Made by a program: the position numbers and the translations under genes. A DNA stretch of 64,000 bases from Ancistrus triradiatus (lineage: Eukaryota > Chordata > Actinopteri > Siluriformes > Loricariidae), in contig JAJAGP010000288.1 in NCBI GenBank assembly GCA_025084515.1, forward strand, positions 124,001 through 188,000, read 5' to 3'. Shown in pieces: positions 31,641 through 43,063 of this stretch (its first letter is position 1; each line of letters starts with the position of its first letter). The notes beneath the pieces are model-generated. The model saw only the letters and a program-made list of their open reading frames with translations. It made no database searches and was not told the origin of the DNA.

Positions 31641-33265
31641 CATGTTTTAGTATTAGCATTAGCCTGTGTGTGTGTTAATGTCGTTCCTTGTTTGTGTTCG
31701 CATAGTCATTGCCTGTCTGCTTGTGTTTTGTAATGTTCCATGTTTTAGTGTTAGCATTAGCCATTATCCTGTATGTTTGCATTAGTGTTGTCCCATGATT
31801 GTGTTAGCATTAGCCTGTCTGTGTTGTTTCCATGATTTAGTGTTCGCATTAACCTGTCTGTTTGTGTTAGTGTTGTTCAACGTATTAGCATTAGCCTTCA
31901 TGTTGTTTCCTTGTTTTAGTTTTAGTATTAGCAATAGCCTTCTCATTAGCCTGTCTGTTTGTGTTAGTGTTGTCCCATGATTGTGTCAGCAGTTGCCTCT
32001 GTGTTGTTTTGTGATTGTGTTAGCATTAGCCTGTCTGTTAGTGTTGTTCCATATTTGTGTTAGCATTAACCATTAGCATGTCTGTTTGTTAGTGGTGTTC
32101 TATGTTTTAGTGTTAGCAATTGCCATTAGCCTGTCTTTGATGTGTTGTTCCATGTTTAGCATTATCCATCAGTCAGTCTGTTAGTGTTCTTCCATGAGTT
32201 AGTGTTAGCATTAGTCATTAGCTTGTCTGTTTGTTAGTTGTTCCATGTTTGTTAGCATTAGCCTGTCTGTTTTAGTGTTGTTCCATATTTTAGTTTTAGC
32301 ATTAGTCATTAGCTTGTCTGTTTGTTAGTTGTTTCATGTCTGTTAGTCATTAGCCTGTCTGTTAGTGTTGTGCCATGATTGAGGTAGCGTTACCTGTCTG
32401 TGTTGTTTCATGATTTAGTGTTAGCATTGGCCATTAGCTTGTCTGTTTGTGTTAGTGTTGTTCCATGTTTAGCATTATCCATCAGCCAGTCTGTTGGTGT
32501 TCTTCCATGAGTTAGTGTTAGCATTAGTCATTAGCTTGTCTGTTTGTTAGTTGTTCCATGTTTGTTAGCATTAGCCTGTCTGTTTTAGTGTTGTTCCATA
32601 TTATAGTTTTAGCATTAGAAATTAGCCTGTCTGCTTGTCTTAGTTTTCTTTCATGTTTGTTAGTCATTAGCCTGTCTGATAGTGTTGTGCCATGATTGAG
32701 GTAGCATTACCTGTCTGTGTTGTTCCATGATTTAGTGTTAGCATTGGTAGTTAGCTTGTCTGTTTGTGTTACTGTTGTTCCATAGTTTAGTGTTAGCATT
32801 AGCCTATCTGTTTGTGTTAGTGTTGTTTTATGCTTGTGTTAGCATTAGTCATTAGCCTGTTTGTGTTAGTATTGGTCAATGTTTTAGTGTTAGCATTAGT
32901 GTGTCTGTTAATGTTGCTCCATGTTTTAGTGTTTGCATTAGCCATTAGCATGTCCGTTTGTTAATGTTGCTCCATGATTGTTAGCATTAGTCAATAGTTT
33001 GCCTATGTTAATGTTGTACCATGCCTTAGTGTTAGCATTAGTCTGTCTGTTTTTATTGTTCATGTTTCTTAGCATTAGTCATTATCCTGTATGTCTGTGT
33101 TAGTATGGTTCCATGTTTGTGTTAACATTAGCCATTAGCCTGTCTTTGTGTTAGTGTTGTTTCATGTTTGTGTTATCGTTAGTTATTAGCCTGTCTGTGT
33201 TATTGTTCCATGTTTGTGTTACCATTAGTCATTAGCCTGACTGTTTGTTTTAGTGTTGTCCATTA
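31625..33265 (+). repeat. Degenerate minisatellite, ~50-bp unit
   Basis: About 1.6 kb of imperfect tandem units built from TTGTTCCATG, TTTAGTGTTAGCATTAG, CCATTAGCCTGTCTGTTTG and TGTTAGTG. Unit length varies by loss of sub-blocks. Open frames across it (31375-31980) are by-products of the repeats. The same motifs begin inside the other R1 copies, so the array looks like a local expansion of the R1 3' end. Confidence 0.9.
32145..32774 (+). repeat. 313-bp higher-order repeat (two adjacent copies)
   Basis: The segment 32145-32457 recurs as 32458-32774 with the same order of variant units, including the rare TAGCATTATCCATCAG, TTCTTCCATGAGTTAG and GTGCCATGATTGAGGTAGC variants. This is one recent duplication of about six units. 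Confidence 0.85.
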
Positions 33266-33375
33266 GTTCATTGTCTACTTGTATAGCACAACGGGTCTCA
33301 GATACTCAGGGAGGGAATTTGGGTCATGGTGGCTGAATTCATGATCCTCAATCTTTAGTCGTGCTTTGGGGACTA
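33266..33375. other. Spacer
   Basis: A short stretch after the minisatellite with no recognised content. Confidence 0.4.
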
Positions 33376-33640
33376 TCATAATATTGCTGTTATTGTAGAA
33401 GACCTGATTACCCTGGTGAGTGTATAACTAGCCATCAATTCGGTAAGGCATGGAGGAGCAAGACCATGGAAATGCTTCAAACCCAAAACTATAATCTTAA
33501 AATCAATTCTAAAATACACAGGTAACCAAATGAGTGATTGAAGTGCTGGTGTAATGTAGTAGGTGTGTAATAGAACTCTTAAGATACATGAGAGTGTTAC
33601 AGTAGTCAAATCTAGGTGTGACAAACACATGCACAAGTTT
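33376..33640 (-). pseudogene. L2-like LINE C-terminal remnant
   Basis: The minus frame reads ITPALQSLIWLPVYFRIDFK, LKHFHGLAPPCLTELM and TRVIRSS, a decayed version of the region at 2526-2924. It is too short and altered to function. Confidence 0.65.
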
Positions 33641-33902
33641 TTTGCTATAATCAGGGTTTAGAATGTCCTGTTGTGATATTACAAAGGTTGAACTAATGTC
33701 ATTTTTAAAACTGAGCTTGTTACTAAAAACTGACTCCTAGAGCCTTGGCGCATTGTTTGGCCTCCCAATTCATAGGTTCTAGCTAAGCATATACTGTATG
33801 TCCTTCCTTTGTGCCTTACTACTTCTAATGATAACTTCCAATAACCTTGTTAGACACCAACATATTGTAATCGCTTATGGTTTTTGCATTTAGTTGTAGA
33901 AA

Positions 33903-34494
33903 TGACTGGTCACTTTATTAGGTACACCTGTTCAACTGCTTGTTAATGCAAATATCTCATCAGCCAATTCCATGGCAGGACATTTAGGCATGCAGACATC
34001 GTCAAGACACACCACTGTTAAGAACAGGCAACACTATTTTTGCTGCAACATTTGAATGATATGGCCAGAATTTGGCGTAAACAACATGAAAAGGATCCAT
34101 CCTGCCTTGTATCAACGGTTCAGGCTGGTGTTGGTGGTGTGATGGTATGGGAGATATCTGCTTGACAAACTGTGAGCTCCTTAAAACAAAGTGAACATTG
34201 TTTAAATGCCACAGCCAGTCCAAGTATTGTTGCTGACCATGTCCATCTTCTCATGGCTACTTTCAGCAGGATAACACACCAAGTCAAAGCTCAAATCCTC
34301 TCAATCTGGTTTCTTGAACATGACAATGAGTTCACTGTACTCAAATGGCCTCCACAGTCACAAGATCTCAATCCAATAAAGCTGGTTTGGGCATATCATG
34401 GATGTGCAGCCAACGAGATTGATTTTTCAAAGAACAGGTGCCCACTGCAGCATAATGGTTACAAGCACTTAATATTGATACCAGTCTGAGTCCC
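33903..34494 (+). mobile_element. Tc1-like element, internally deleted
   Basis: The left end TGGTCACTTTATTAGGTACA is followed by a transposase remnant: AGAATTTGGCGTAAACAACA and TATCAACGGTTCAGGCTGGT, FQQDNTP-like at about 34264, LEHDNEFTVLKWPPQSQDLN (about 34310-34370), then a stop-rich end. The N-terminal half is deleted and the right terminus is missing. Confidence 0.75.
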
Positions 34495-35157
34495 TGGTTT
34501 TGCAGTCAATCAAGTACAATTTTATGCTCTAATCATTACTCATGTCTCTCTTGTTCCTTAAATCACAGTTCTTCATTAGGATGGTTAGTGTTCAGATGGT
34601 CACCTAACTATTTAGACACAACTTTCTCCATAATTTTCCTAAAAGACAGAAGGTAAGAGATTGGACTGTACTTATCAAGATTTCTATTCTTCAACACTGA
34701 CTTGACAGCTACGCTCTTAAGGCTTTGCGGAAACATTCCCTGTGGAATGACTGACGATGTGCACGATCTCTGCAAATAATGAGCCTAAAACCTGTTTGAA
34801 AAAGTAAGTAGGTGAGGGCTCAGGAGGAAATGTTGAAGGCTTTAGTGAGGAAACTATGTCTAAGTGTTTCTGAACCAATCAATTCGAAGCAGGACATGTA
34901 GTGATTAGTGGAGCTATTTGCTAATGTGATGTGTCTAATTGTATTCTTTCTTATACTGGCGATCTTTTCACTAAAACAAAGCCATTACACTTTGCAATTG
35001 AGATAAAAGGGTCAGGGTTCAGCAGCCGGTCCATGATGGAGAGGAGAAATTTTGTAATATTTTCCTGAGTATCAATTCATTTAGAGAGGAGCTTTTCTGC
35101 ATGCAAACGATACAGTATGTAGATCTGTATAATATGTATTAATGGAGTCGTGTTGTA
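34495..35157 (-). repeat. Possible continuation of an old LINE (low confidence)
   Basis: The wording here (ATTTTCCTAAAAGACAGAAGG, TTTGCGGAAACATTCCCTG, GGGTCAGGGTTCAGCAG) reads like antisense LINE coding DNA seen in teleost genomes. It may belong with 33376-33760, split by the Tc1 copy. I could not read a convincing protein. Confidence 0.3.
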
Positions 35158-35815
35158 CAGGTGGTCCCTGAATTACGATGGAGATGTGTTCTGACAAATC
35201 CATAATCAGTTAAATGTAACATGAACTGAAGTTTAATATAGTCTCTACTGTATAATAGTGGAGCCTTTTACACAGTTACACTTGCGTTAACCTACACTTG
35301 GCCAAAATCATTAACACAAAGCTTACTGTATAATAGTGTTGACAATCTCATGGAATTTAGTAAGTGATGGATGGAGAGTGAAAAATAAATGCAAAACACT
35401 TGCTCTATTGGTGAAGTCGGGGCACTAGCCTCTAATGCGAAAGTGATCCAGTGATCAGGCTGAAAGTGATCCAGAGGACTCCTTTTGGTAGGCTCAAATC
35501 ATCAACCATTTTGGGACCCATAAAGACTTGTTTGCACTAAGAATACAGTACTGTAGATAAAACTACAGAAAAACACAAACACAATGCAGATCTTCACTGG
35601 GAAATGACTACTGTGAGAATGAATCACTCAGTCCCTGTGTACTGAATCGTGAATCATGAATCGTAAATCAAGTTTCAGCTGGAACAAGTCACGCGGCCCG
35701 ACTCGTACAAGTGTAAGCAAGTGCGCCCAGTAGTGAGCAAATGACGATAGCCAAGACAAAACGTGTTGAGAACCGAATTTGGCCTCCGAGGTGGTTGAGA
35801 ATCGAGGTATCACTG
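35158..35815. mobile_element. Tigger/pogo-like element, copy 3 (inverted, intact)
   Basis: CAGGTGGTCCCTGAATTACG starts at 35158 after TA. The opposite end, TCGAGGTATCACTG, finishes at 35815 (the expected TA is CA here). It is inverted relative to copies 1 and 2 and carries the empty site AGTACTGTATTCTT (around 35531-35546 on the minus strand) for the LINE in copy 2. Confidence 0.75.
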
Positions 35816-36731
35816 CATCTAATATTTGGTCTTTTTTGTATGTTCTATGGAAATAAAATCTTTGTTTGACAACTGGCGAACATGTATCCTGAATGGGGTG
35901 CCAGTTCAGCACAAGCCTAGGTAGAAGTCGCTGTTGCAACACCGGGTGCAGCCACCCCCTCCATCAGACAAGGTCAATCATGTCTGTGTGATGGTCAATC
36001 TGTTTGGAGTGAACCCAGGTTGCTGCGATGGTGGGTTGGTGAATTGCTGCTGCAGCACCAGAGTGCTCACAAAGCCAAACAAGCCCCATTCTGAAGTGCC
36101 ACCAATAAAGTGTCAGGCATTAACCTAGTGGTAATCTTAATCACTGATTTAATCATGAATAGTCATTGGATACATGTATCAAGTGATTCTTTCATCCGTT
36201 TAATTTACATACCTCTTTAATCTAATTCAGAGACTGTTTGGTGTATGATTTTATGATTTCTGTGTGATTCAGAGGTTGCTGTTGTAGTGCAGGGGGTGAT
36301 TCACCCTTCCGGCCTCCCCCTCAGGCCCAAACAGTCATGTCTGAGTATGGTGCCTGACTTGGCCAGAAGGCACCACTGGGACTTGGGTTACCGTGGTAGT
36401 GGCATAGCATATTGGATTGCTTCACCACCTGAATGCCTTTTGTGTGATAAGTGATTAATAACTCTAGAGCAACCAATGCTTTGACTTGATTTTTAAGGGT
36501 ACATCAACTAAATAAAGAGCATTTAATTGTGGAGGCACCCTCCCTCCAAAAAAACCCCTCTAAGGTGTGACAGATTGTTCACCCATCTTTTAATTATCTC
36601 ATGTTGAATTACAATATTCTTTGCAAAAATCATTCCTCATAATTAATTTAGCCCTACTGTTTTTTTTCTGTGCCACCATCTGCTTTGTGTGCACTCCCTT
36701 CTGTCGTACTCATGCATGCACACAGACGCAG

Positions 36732-36735
<4 letters not shown>
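35816..36735. other. Intergenic; unassigned repeat-like blocks
   Basis: Blocks at 35885-36070 (GTGAACCCAGGTTGCTGCG) and 36270-36430 (GGGACTTGGGTTACCGTGG) look like degenerate tRNA-type repeats but do not match families A or B. No gene seen. Confidence 0.4.

Positions 36736-36783
<48 letters not shown>
36736..36783. repeat. (CA)n microsatellite
   Basis: About 24 CA units. Open frames through it in both directions are produced by the repeat. Confidence 0.98.
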
Positions 36784-36785
<2 letters not shown>

Positions 36786-38363
36786 GGACACCATCCTCGA
36801 AATGTCTACCTACCGCGCATGGCTTCGTGAGCCAAAGCACAACTTCAGAGGCGTATGAGAGGGAACAACAAAACAATAACAATGAAAAATCCAGCAACAC
36901 CAGAGCAGAAGTTCAGACAAAGAGACTTGTGTCTAATATGAAAAACATAATTACATCCTTTGAATTCTAGCATTACTGCCACCTTGGATCTACACTGGGT
37001 GGCACAGGCCATTTCTAAAAGTTCCTCTTGCTCTTACTCTACAAGCACGAACACAAATAGTCACACAAGTATACACCCTGCATACACGCCTCTCTCACGT
37101 TCAGGAGAAAATGAAAATGTGCTGCCTCTCGCTCCCTGTCCCTCCACCGGAGTGTGGGCAGGGTAAACAGACAGGTTTCTTGGTGCCATGCAAAGATGGT
37201 GAGTACCTATACTAAGCCAGAGTGCATGGGCATGGTACTCATCTACCAGTCTAAAGGGGCAATTATGTCATCACAGCCTCTGTCTCAGAGACTAGCCACA
37301 ACTATGAACCAGCAGAGTACAGCACTGTCATGCTTTCCATGTCTAAACCATTCATTTAGCTGTGATCCCATATGCATGAATGGAAATTGCATGTTGGCAC
37401 TATAGGTGTATTCAATGGCAGTTAGCTTATTGGTTCGAATGTGAAGCATTCTTGATAACCCCCGCAGAAACACAGTGTTTTAAAACCAAACGTTTACATG
37501 TTTTGTCTGTGTTGCTGTAGTTATGCCTATGACTAAGATCTGTATGTGTGACTAAGTTGTATTTCCAAGCTAGTGTCTGCATGCCTGTCTGGATTATACC
37601 TGTCCTACTTCACAAATTAAAAATGCCAGCCTTGTTTTTCTTGATTTTATTGTTTAAATCGTATGTAATTGTAATTTCACTAAACCAGTGATAAAGACTT
37701 AAATGCACAATGTGCCTTGTAGAACTTCATATGGGATTTTACTCAAACATAGTTGCTGGCTAGGTAACCTGTGTATTGGTACAAGTGTCAGAAATTAAAT
37801 GAAGTTTAGGCTAAAATGTGGCATGGGGATGTGTTCCTTACTATACAAAACACACCTGTTTGTATATGAGACAGTGGATTTGGGAGTTAAAAAAACAGAG
37901 GGCACCTGGTTATGACTCTAATTCTAACTGGAATTCTGTATAGTCAGGGGATAGGGGAAGTGAGTAAACGAGGTGGGGGTAAAACAGGAATTTTTACTAT
38001 GTTCCCTGAGGGTCTTTCAGCCCAGGAGATCCCAGATGCAGCCATATGTCTAAGTGAGGGGCAGTCTGAGCATGGAGTCAAACTCCATTCCAGCTGTGAT
38101 TACCTCACTGATTTGCAGGTGTTTAACATTACTGTGCTCATACCCGCTGCAATTTCCTTTCCTCCACTTTCCTTTCCAGTAAACTGTAGAGCTCAGACTC
38201 TAGATGTCAGGCTTCCAATGGACTCCAGATCAGCAGTAACACACTACAACCCCTACAAAGTATCGTCAGACTAATGACTGAGACAGTTCTCTCAAACTAT
38301 GCCTACTTATCACCAGCTAAATTAAGACCAACACAGCTATTTGGTTAAATCAATACAATGACA
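36784..38363. other. Intergenic, no gene recognised
   Basis: The open frame 37912-38274 (120 codons, plus) is the longest here. It has no domain, signal or splice context that I recognise and is probably chance. Confidence 0.4.
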
Positions 38364-38879
38364 CACTGCCTGAGCGAAAAAAATATCTCACACACTAATA
38401 TTTCGTTGGACCAACTTGAGCTTTGATTATTGCACGCATTCGCTGTAGCATGGTTTCCACAAGCTTCTGCAATGTCCACAATGTCCTTATTTCTGTCTAG
38501 GGTTGCATTAATTTGTCCCCAAGATCTTGTATTGATGATGGAGATTTGGACCACTGCACAAAGTCTTCTCCAGCACATCCCAAAGATTCTCCATGGGGTT
38601 CAGGTCTGGACTCTGTGGTGGTCAATCCATGTGTGAAAATGATGTCTCATGCTCCTTGAGCCACTCTTTCACAATTTGACCCTTCTGAAACAGATTAACA
38701 TCTTTTCTTTCGACATGGTTGTTTAACAAATGAGAAGCTACTCACTGCATCAGTTAGGGTTAAAGAACTTGTTGCCAGCTGACACACAATCATCAATGCA
38801 ATAATTATCCAATGGGGGGCTCTTAGCTGTTTGCTTCGTTAAATCCAAGTGGTGAGCTTTTTTTTTTGGCCAGGCAGTG
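38364..38879 (-). mobile_element. Tc1-like miniature element (516 bp)
   Basis: The left end CACTGCCTGAGCGAAAAAAA and the inverted right end TTTTTTTTTGGCCAGGCAGTG, followed by TA. Subterminal sequence contains the 5' part of a Tc1-type transposase on the minus strand (GATCTTGTATTGATGATGG, AAGATTCTCCATGGGGTTCA). The related coding 3' part is at 13200-13650. Confidence 0.75.
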
Positions 38880-39009
38880 TATATAGCAATAGAGATCTAA
38901 TACGTAAATATAATGTAAGAAGAGCGGCTATGTTTTAGTATTCTAGAATATAGAAACTGTAAAGAATATAGAGTAATGTAAAGAAAAACACTGGTGCAAA
39001 AGTCTGTAC

Positions 39010-39237
39010 AACTGTTGGGTCCTTGAGCAAGGACTGTGGTAGCCTAGCGAGTAAGGTATGGGACTATGGACGAGAAGGTCCAGGGTTCAAATCCCATCTC
39101 TGCCAAGCTACCACTGTTGGGTCCTTGAGCAAGACCCTTAACCCACAATTGCTTGGATTGTAAGACTGTATCAATTGTAAGTCACTCTGGATAAGGGCGT
39201 CTGCTAAATGACTAAATGCAAGCGTAAATGTAAATGC
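39010..39237 (+). mobile_element. SINE (family A), full length, preceded by a SINE scrap
   Basis: The full copy is 39032-39237: GACTGTGGTAGCCTAGCG head, GGGTTCAAATCCCATCTCTG B-box, AACCCACAATTGCTTGGATT, GGATAAGGGCGTCTGCTAAA, and a TAAATGTAAATG tail. Directly before it, 39010-39031 repeats the internal ACTGTTGGGTCCTTGAGCAA block, a remnant of another copy or of a slipped insertion. Confidence 0.85.
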
Positions 39238-39369
39238 GGAGAGCATTACTACACTGGAATGGAACAAACTTCTGAAATATAACTGTAGAAAGTGCAACGT
39301 TCAATGTCGGCAACAAAAGCAAGCAATTTAGTGTGGTGTGGAGATCAGTATAGGTATGCGCCATTTAAT

Positions 39370-39860
39370 GACCGCATTACCTTCTGTAAAACAGGTCATT
39401 GACCAGACCTTACCATAGACACATAGTCTTTTCATACTACTGTAATGTAAATATAAAGGGTATTTTCACAAGAAACTGGATGCAAACAATACATAAATGC
39501 TTCAGAGATATAGCTGAAAACACAACTGGAAGCCTAAACTGTAATACACATGGTAAACCTTGTAATTTATGGAAAAATATGGTAATGTTCTGTTATGACC
39601 CTGTGTAAGGAAAAGCTGTAACATTTAAGATGGTATGCTGGACCTGATACTTTTCTTAGATGGAAGCCAATAAATCCATTGACAGGAAGTATTAAACAAC
39701 ACAGACTATCAGCCACACGAAACAGAGACTCTGAGTGAATGTGAATGAATTTATACAGTTGCATGCGAGAGAGAATATACAGGGAGTAGGAGGACAAAAA
39801 AAGGAACACCACTTATCATAGGACAGTACAGTAATCATTATGTAAATGGGGCTCCCCACA
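39370..39860 (+). repeat. Dispersed repeat R2, copy 2
   Basis: Matches 26441-27110 in order (ACAGGTCATTGACC, ATACATAAATGCTTCAGAGA, GATACTTTTCTTAGATGG, TTGACAGGAAGTATTAAACA, GAGTGAATGTGAATGAATTT, AGGACAGTACAG) without the SINE that splits copy 1. Confidence 0.65.
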
Positions 39861-40274
39861 AATATAGTGTGTGCACATGCGAGTGGTGTGTATACACCTT
39901 GAACAACTCTAATATCATTATGTTAAGACTAGAAGAATCTTATTTCGCTTCAAAACATGTAAATCTAAGCGAGTATGAGTTTCTGATATTTAGGCAAAAT
40001 ATTTATTTCAAGATTGAATTAACTTATCAAACACAGGGTCAGGAAGATATTGCTTATTTGTTGCGAATGTATGTCCTGACTACATTCAGCTATGAATAGA
40101 GTGCAATAAAATTACCTTTTGAAGCTAAAACAGGTTTGATGCACTGAAAGATGACCTTAATGTTAGAAAATTCAAGCATCTAATTCATGTTTTAAGAACT
40201 GGATCTTTAGTGATGAAGCTAAAGATAATGTATTTTTAGTCAATAGTTGGTTATTGATTGAACACAAAGGATAT

Positions 40275-40720
40275 ATACCCAAATACCAACCAAATACACT
40301 ATATACCCAAACCATTGTGGACACCAAACAAATTACATCCAAAACATGGGTGTTAGTATGGAGTTTGTCCCCCACCTTTGCTGCTACAACACCTTTGTTC
40401 TTCTAAAATGGCTTTCTACTAGATTTTGGAACATGGCGTTGGCTCACGTTTGGCATTCCACTGCATTTTCAAAGGTGTCTGATAGAGTTGACATCAAAGT
40501 TCTCAATTAAAGTTGGCAAACCCAAAGCCTAGAACCCAAAGCCTATAAATGTGTCATATTGATAGTCACCGGGGCATTCAGTACAACCCATTCTACTGCC
40601 ATTGTTTGTCTATGGAGAATCCTGTATCCAAAAATAGCCCAATAATTAGACAATAACACCATAACAATACAATCCACATACATACAGTTAGAGTATGAAT
40701 GTACTCCTTTACACACAATA
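40275..40720. mobile_element. DNA-transposon remnant of uncertain family
   Basis: CACTATATACCCAAACCATTG with GTGGACACCAAACAAATTAC resembles the common teleost CACTATATGGCCAAAAG... terminus. CATTCAGTACAACCCATTCTA and GCCATTGTTTGTCTATGGAG match its inner part. The right end is missing. Confidence 0.5.
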
Positions 40721-40734
40721 CATACATGGGTTAG

Positions 40735-41249
40735 ACAATGAAGCTGAAACACCTGTCATTTTAGTGTGGGAGGTTTCATGGCTAAATTGGACCAGTCTGG
40801 TGGCCAGTCTTCATTAATTGCACATTGCACCAGTAAGAGCAGAGTGTGAAGGTTCAATTAGCAGGGTAAGAGCACAGTTTTGCTCAAAATATTGCAATGC
40901 ACACAACATTATGGGTGACATACCAAAGTTGGTGCATGTCTTGCTGGCGCATCTGTGAACATCTCCCATGGCCTGCACAGTCACCAGATCTAAATATTAT
41001 TGAGCCACTTTGGGGTGTTTTGGAGAAGCGAGTCAGGAAACGTTTTCCTCCACCAGCATCACGTAGTGACCTGGCCACTATCCTGCAAGAAAAATGGCTT
41101 AAAATCCCTCTGACCACTGTGCAGGACTTGTATATGTCATTCCAAGACGAATTGACGCTGTATTGGCCGCAAAAGGAGGCCCTACACCATGCTAATAAAT
41201 TATTGTGGACTAAAATGACAGGTGTTTCAGTTTCATTGTCCAACCCCTG
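40735..41249 (+). mobile_element. Tc1-like element, internally deleted, TA-flanked
   Basis: The left end CATGGGTTAGACAATGAAGC follows TA (40733-40734), and the right end ATTGTCCAACCCCTG precedes TA. The frame 40897-41268 keeps a transposase C-terminus: WPAQSPDLNIIEPLWGVLEK (about 40970-41029), then RKRFPPPASRSDL and LQEKWLKIPLTTVQDL. The N-terminal half, including the first two catalytic residues, is deleted. Confidence 0.85.
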
Positions 41250-42043
41250 TATATCTACATACATATAAATATACATAGATGCATATAAAATCAATTAATT
41301 TCAGTTTCAAGAAAACATACCAATATCTGGAGGAAATGGCTTAAAACTAGTGAAAATATCTGTCCAGTAGAGTGAGTAAACAGAACATGCTAAGATTTCC
41401 TAATATAAGACAATATAACTTAATCCAAAGATAAACAAATGTAATATTTAGCTGGACCATAATAGTAACAGGGTGCATGAGTGGCTGAGTGGCAATTTGC
41501 ATGTACACAACCAGGCAATTACTTATTTTAGGGCTTTTGTCTATAATCAAGTAATTTACGAGTTTACCTAAATTGCTTAATTTTGTCCTATTTTAAGCTT
41601 TTACTCCTTTAGAGTAGGTTAGATTGTCTTATGTTTGGAAAATTTACCAAGTGCAGTTTACCCACTGTGCTGCCAGATCATTTTCACTAGTTTTAAGCCA
41701 CTTTCTTTAGATATTAATAAACATTGTTTCTTGAAATAGAAAGGGAATATTATGCTTTGTGGTGAGTGTATAGGGCAGCAATGTCTCTCTTCATTTTCTG
41801 GCAGAGAGTTGGGGAGTCCACCAGTGGAAATCCTTTTATTTACATTTCATGGTGTTTTCATTACAAAAATAATTTTGCTGATTATATATGATTTGTAATG
41901 AAAAATATTGTACTAAATTCAGGAAAATGCCAAATAGAACCATTTTCACTAGTGGTCTCAGACTTTGGCTGATACTGTATGTTTATCGGCAATCCTTCAT
42001 AGTAGAATGTTGCAGAATGAAAGCAATCTACAGTGTAAACATA
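41250..42043. other. Intergenic; one transposon end
   Basis: At about 41930-41985, CATTTTCACTAGTGGTCTCAG followed by ACTTTGGC resembles the terminus of the element class at 62237-62685. Nothing else recognised. Confidence 0.4.
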
Positions 42044-43063
42044 CAGTGGTGCTTGAAAGTCTGTGAAACCTAAAATGTTCTATACTGTACGTCTGCATAA
42101 ATATGAACTAAAACATTAGCAGATTTTCATACAAAACCTAAAAGTAAATAAAGAGAACCCAGTTAAACCAATGAGACAAAAATATTGTACTTGGTCATTT
42201 ATTTATTGAGGAAAATGATCCAATATTACATATTAGTGAGTGGCAAAAGTATGTGAACCTTTGCTTTCAGTATCTGGTGTGACCCCCCTGTGCAGCAATA
42301 ACTGCAACTTAACGTTTCTGTAACTGTTGATCAGTCCTGCACACCGGCTTGGAGGAATTTTAGCCCATTTTTCCATACAGAACAACTCTGGGATGTTGGT
42401 TTGTTTCCTCTTTTTAACTGCTCACTTCAGGTCCTTCCACAACATTTCGATTGGATTATGGCCAGGACTTTGACTTGGCAATTCCAAAACATGAACTTTA
42501 TTCTTCTTTAACCATTATTTGGTAGAACAACTTGTGTGCTTAGGGTCGTTGAATTTCCTCCCTTTGTCCACAATCTCTCTTGACTGTGGATTTATGAAGT
42601 CCAAATTCTTTAGAGATGGGTTTGTAACCTTTTAAAGCCTGATGTGCATCAACAACTCTTTTTCTGAGGTCTTCAGAAATCTCCTTTGTTCGTGCCATGA
42701 TACACTTCCACAAAGATGTTGTGAAGAGCAGATTTTGATAGATCTTTGTTCTTTAAATAAAACAGGGTGCCCACTCACACCTGATTGTCATCCCATTGAC
42801 TGAAAACACCTGACTCTACTTTCACCTTCATATTAACTGCTAATCCTGGAGGTTCACATACTTTTGCCACTCACTAATATGTAATATTGGATCATTTTCC
42901 TCAATAAATAAATGACCAAGTATAATATTTTTGTCTCATTTGTTTAACTGGGTTCTCTTTATGTACTTTTAGAACTTGTGTGAAAATCTGATGATGTTTT
43001 AGGTCATATTTATGCAGAAATGTAGAAAATTCTAAAGGGTTCACAAACTTTCAAGCACCACTG
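42044..43063 (-). mobile_element. Tc1-like copy (subfamily S), middle deleted
   Basis: CAGTGGTGCTTGAAAGTCTG begins at 42044 after TA. The inverted end TTTCAAGCACCACTG finishes at 43063 before TA. At 1020 bp it lacks the transposase middle. Confidence 0.9.
42267..42698 (-). pseudogene. Tc1-like transposase, internally deleted
   Basis: It starts at ATG (42698-42696) with MARTKEISEDLRKRVV and the helix-turn-helix GYKPISKEFGLHKSTV, then jumps after about 50 codons to the region just before KEWLKKNKV. It hits stops, and retains SQSPGHNPIEMLWKDL and the C-terminus up to 42269. The first two catalytic residues are deleted. The initiating region is well preserved compared with the copy at 59124. Confidence 0.85.

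Noticed and set aside
31375..31980. Cysteine- and valine-rich open frames
   Set aside because: They are translations of the R1/minisatellite repeat and have no protein features.
31625..33265. Repeat array that could suggest a CRISPR
   Set aside because: Units are degenerate, adjacent without unique spacers, and lie in vertebrate-type DNA. It is a minisatellite.
36621..36970. His/Thr-rich open frames in several frames
   Set aside because: Produced by the (CA)n repeat.
37912..38274. 120-codon open frame
   Set aside because: No motif, no homologous family recognised, no splice or promoter context; length is within chance for this amount of DNA.
40897..41268. Intact transposase gene
   Set aside because: Open over 120 codons, but it contains only the C-terminal part; the catalytic N-terminal half is deleted.
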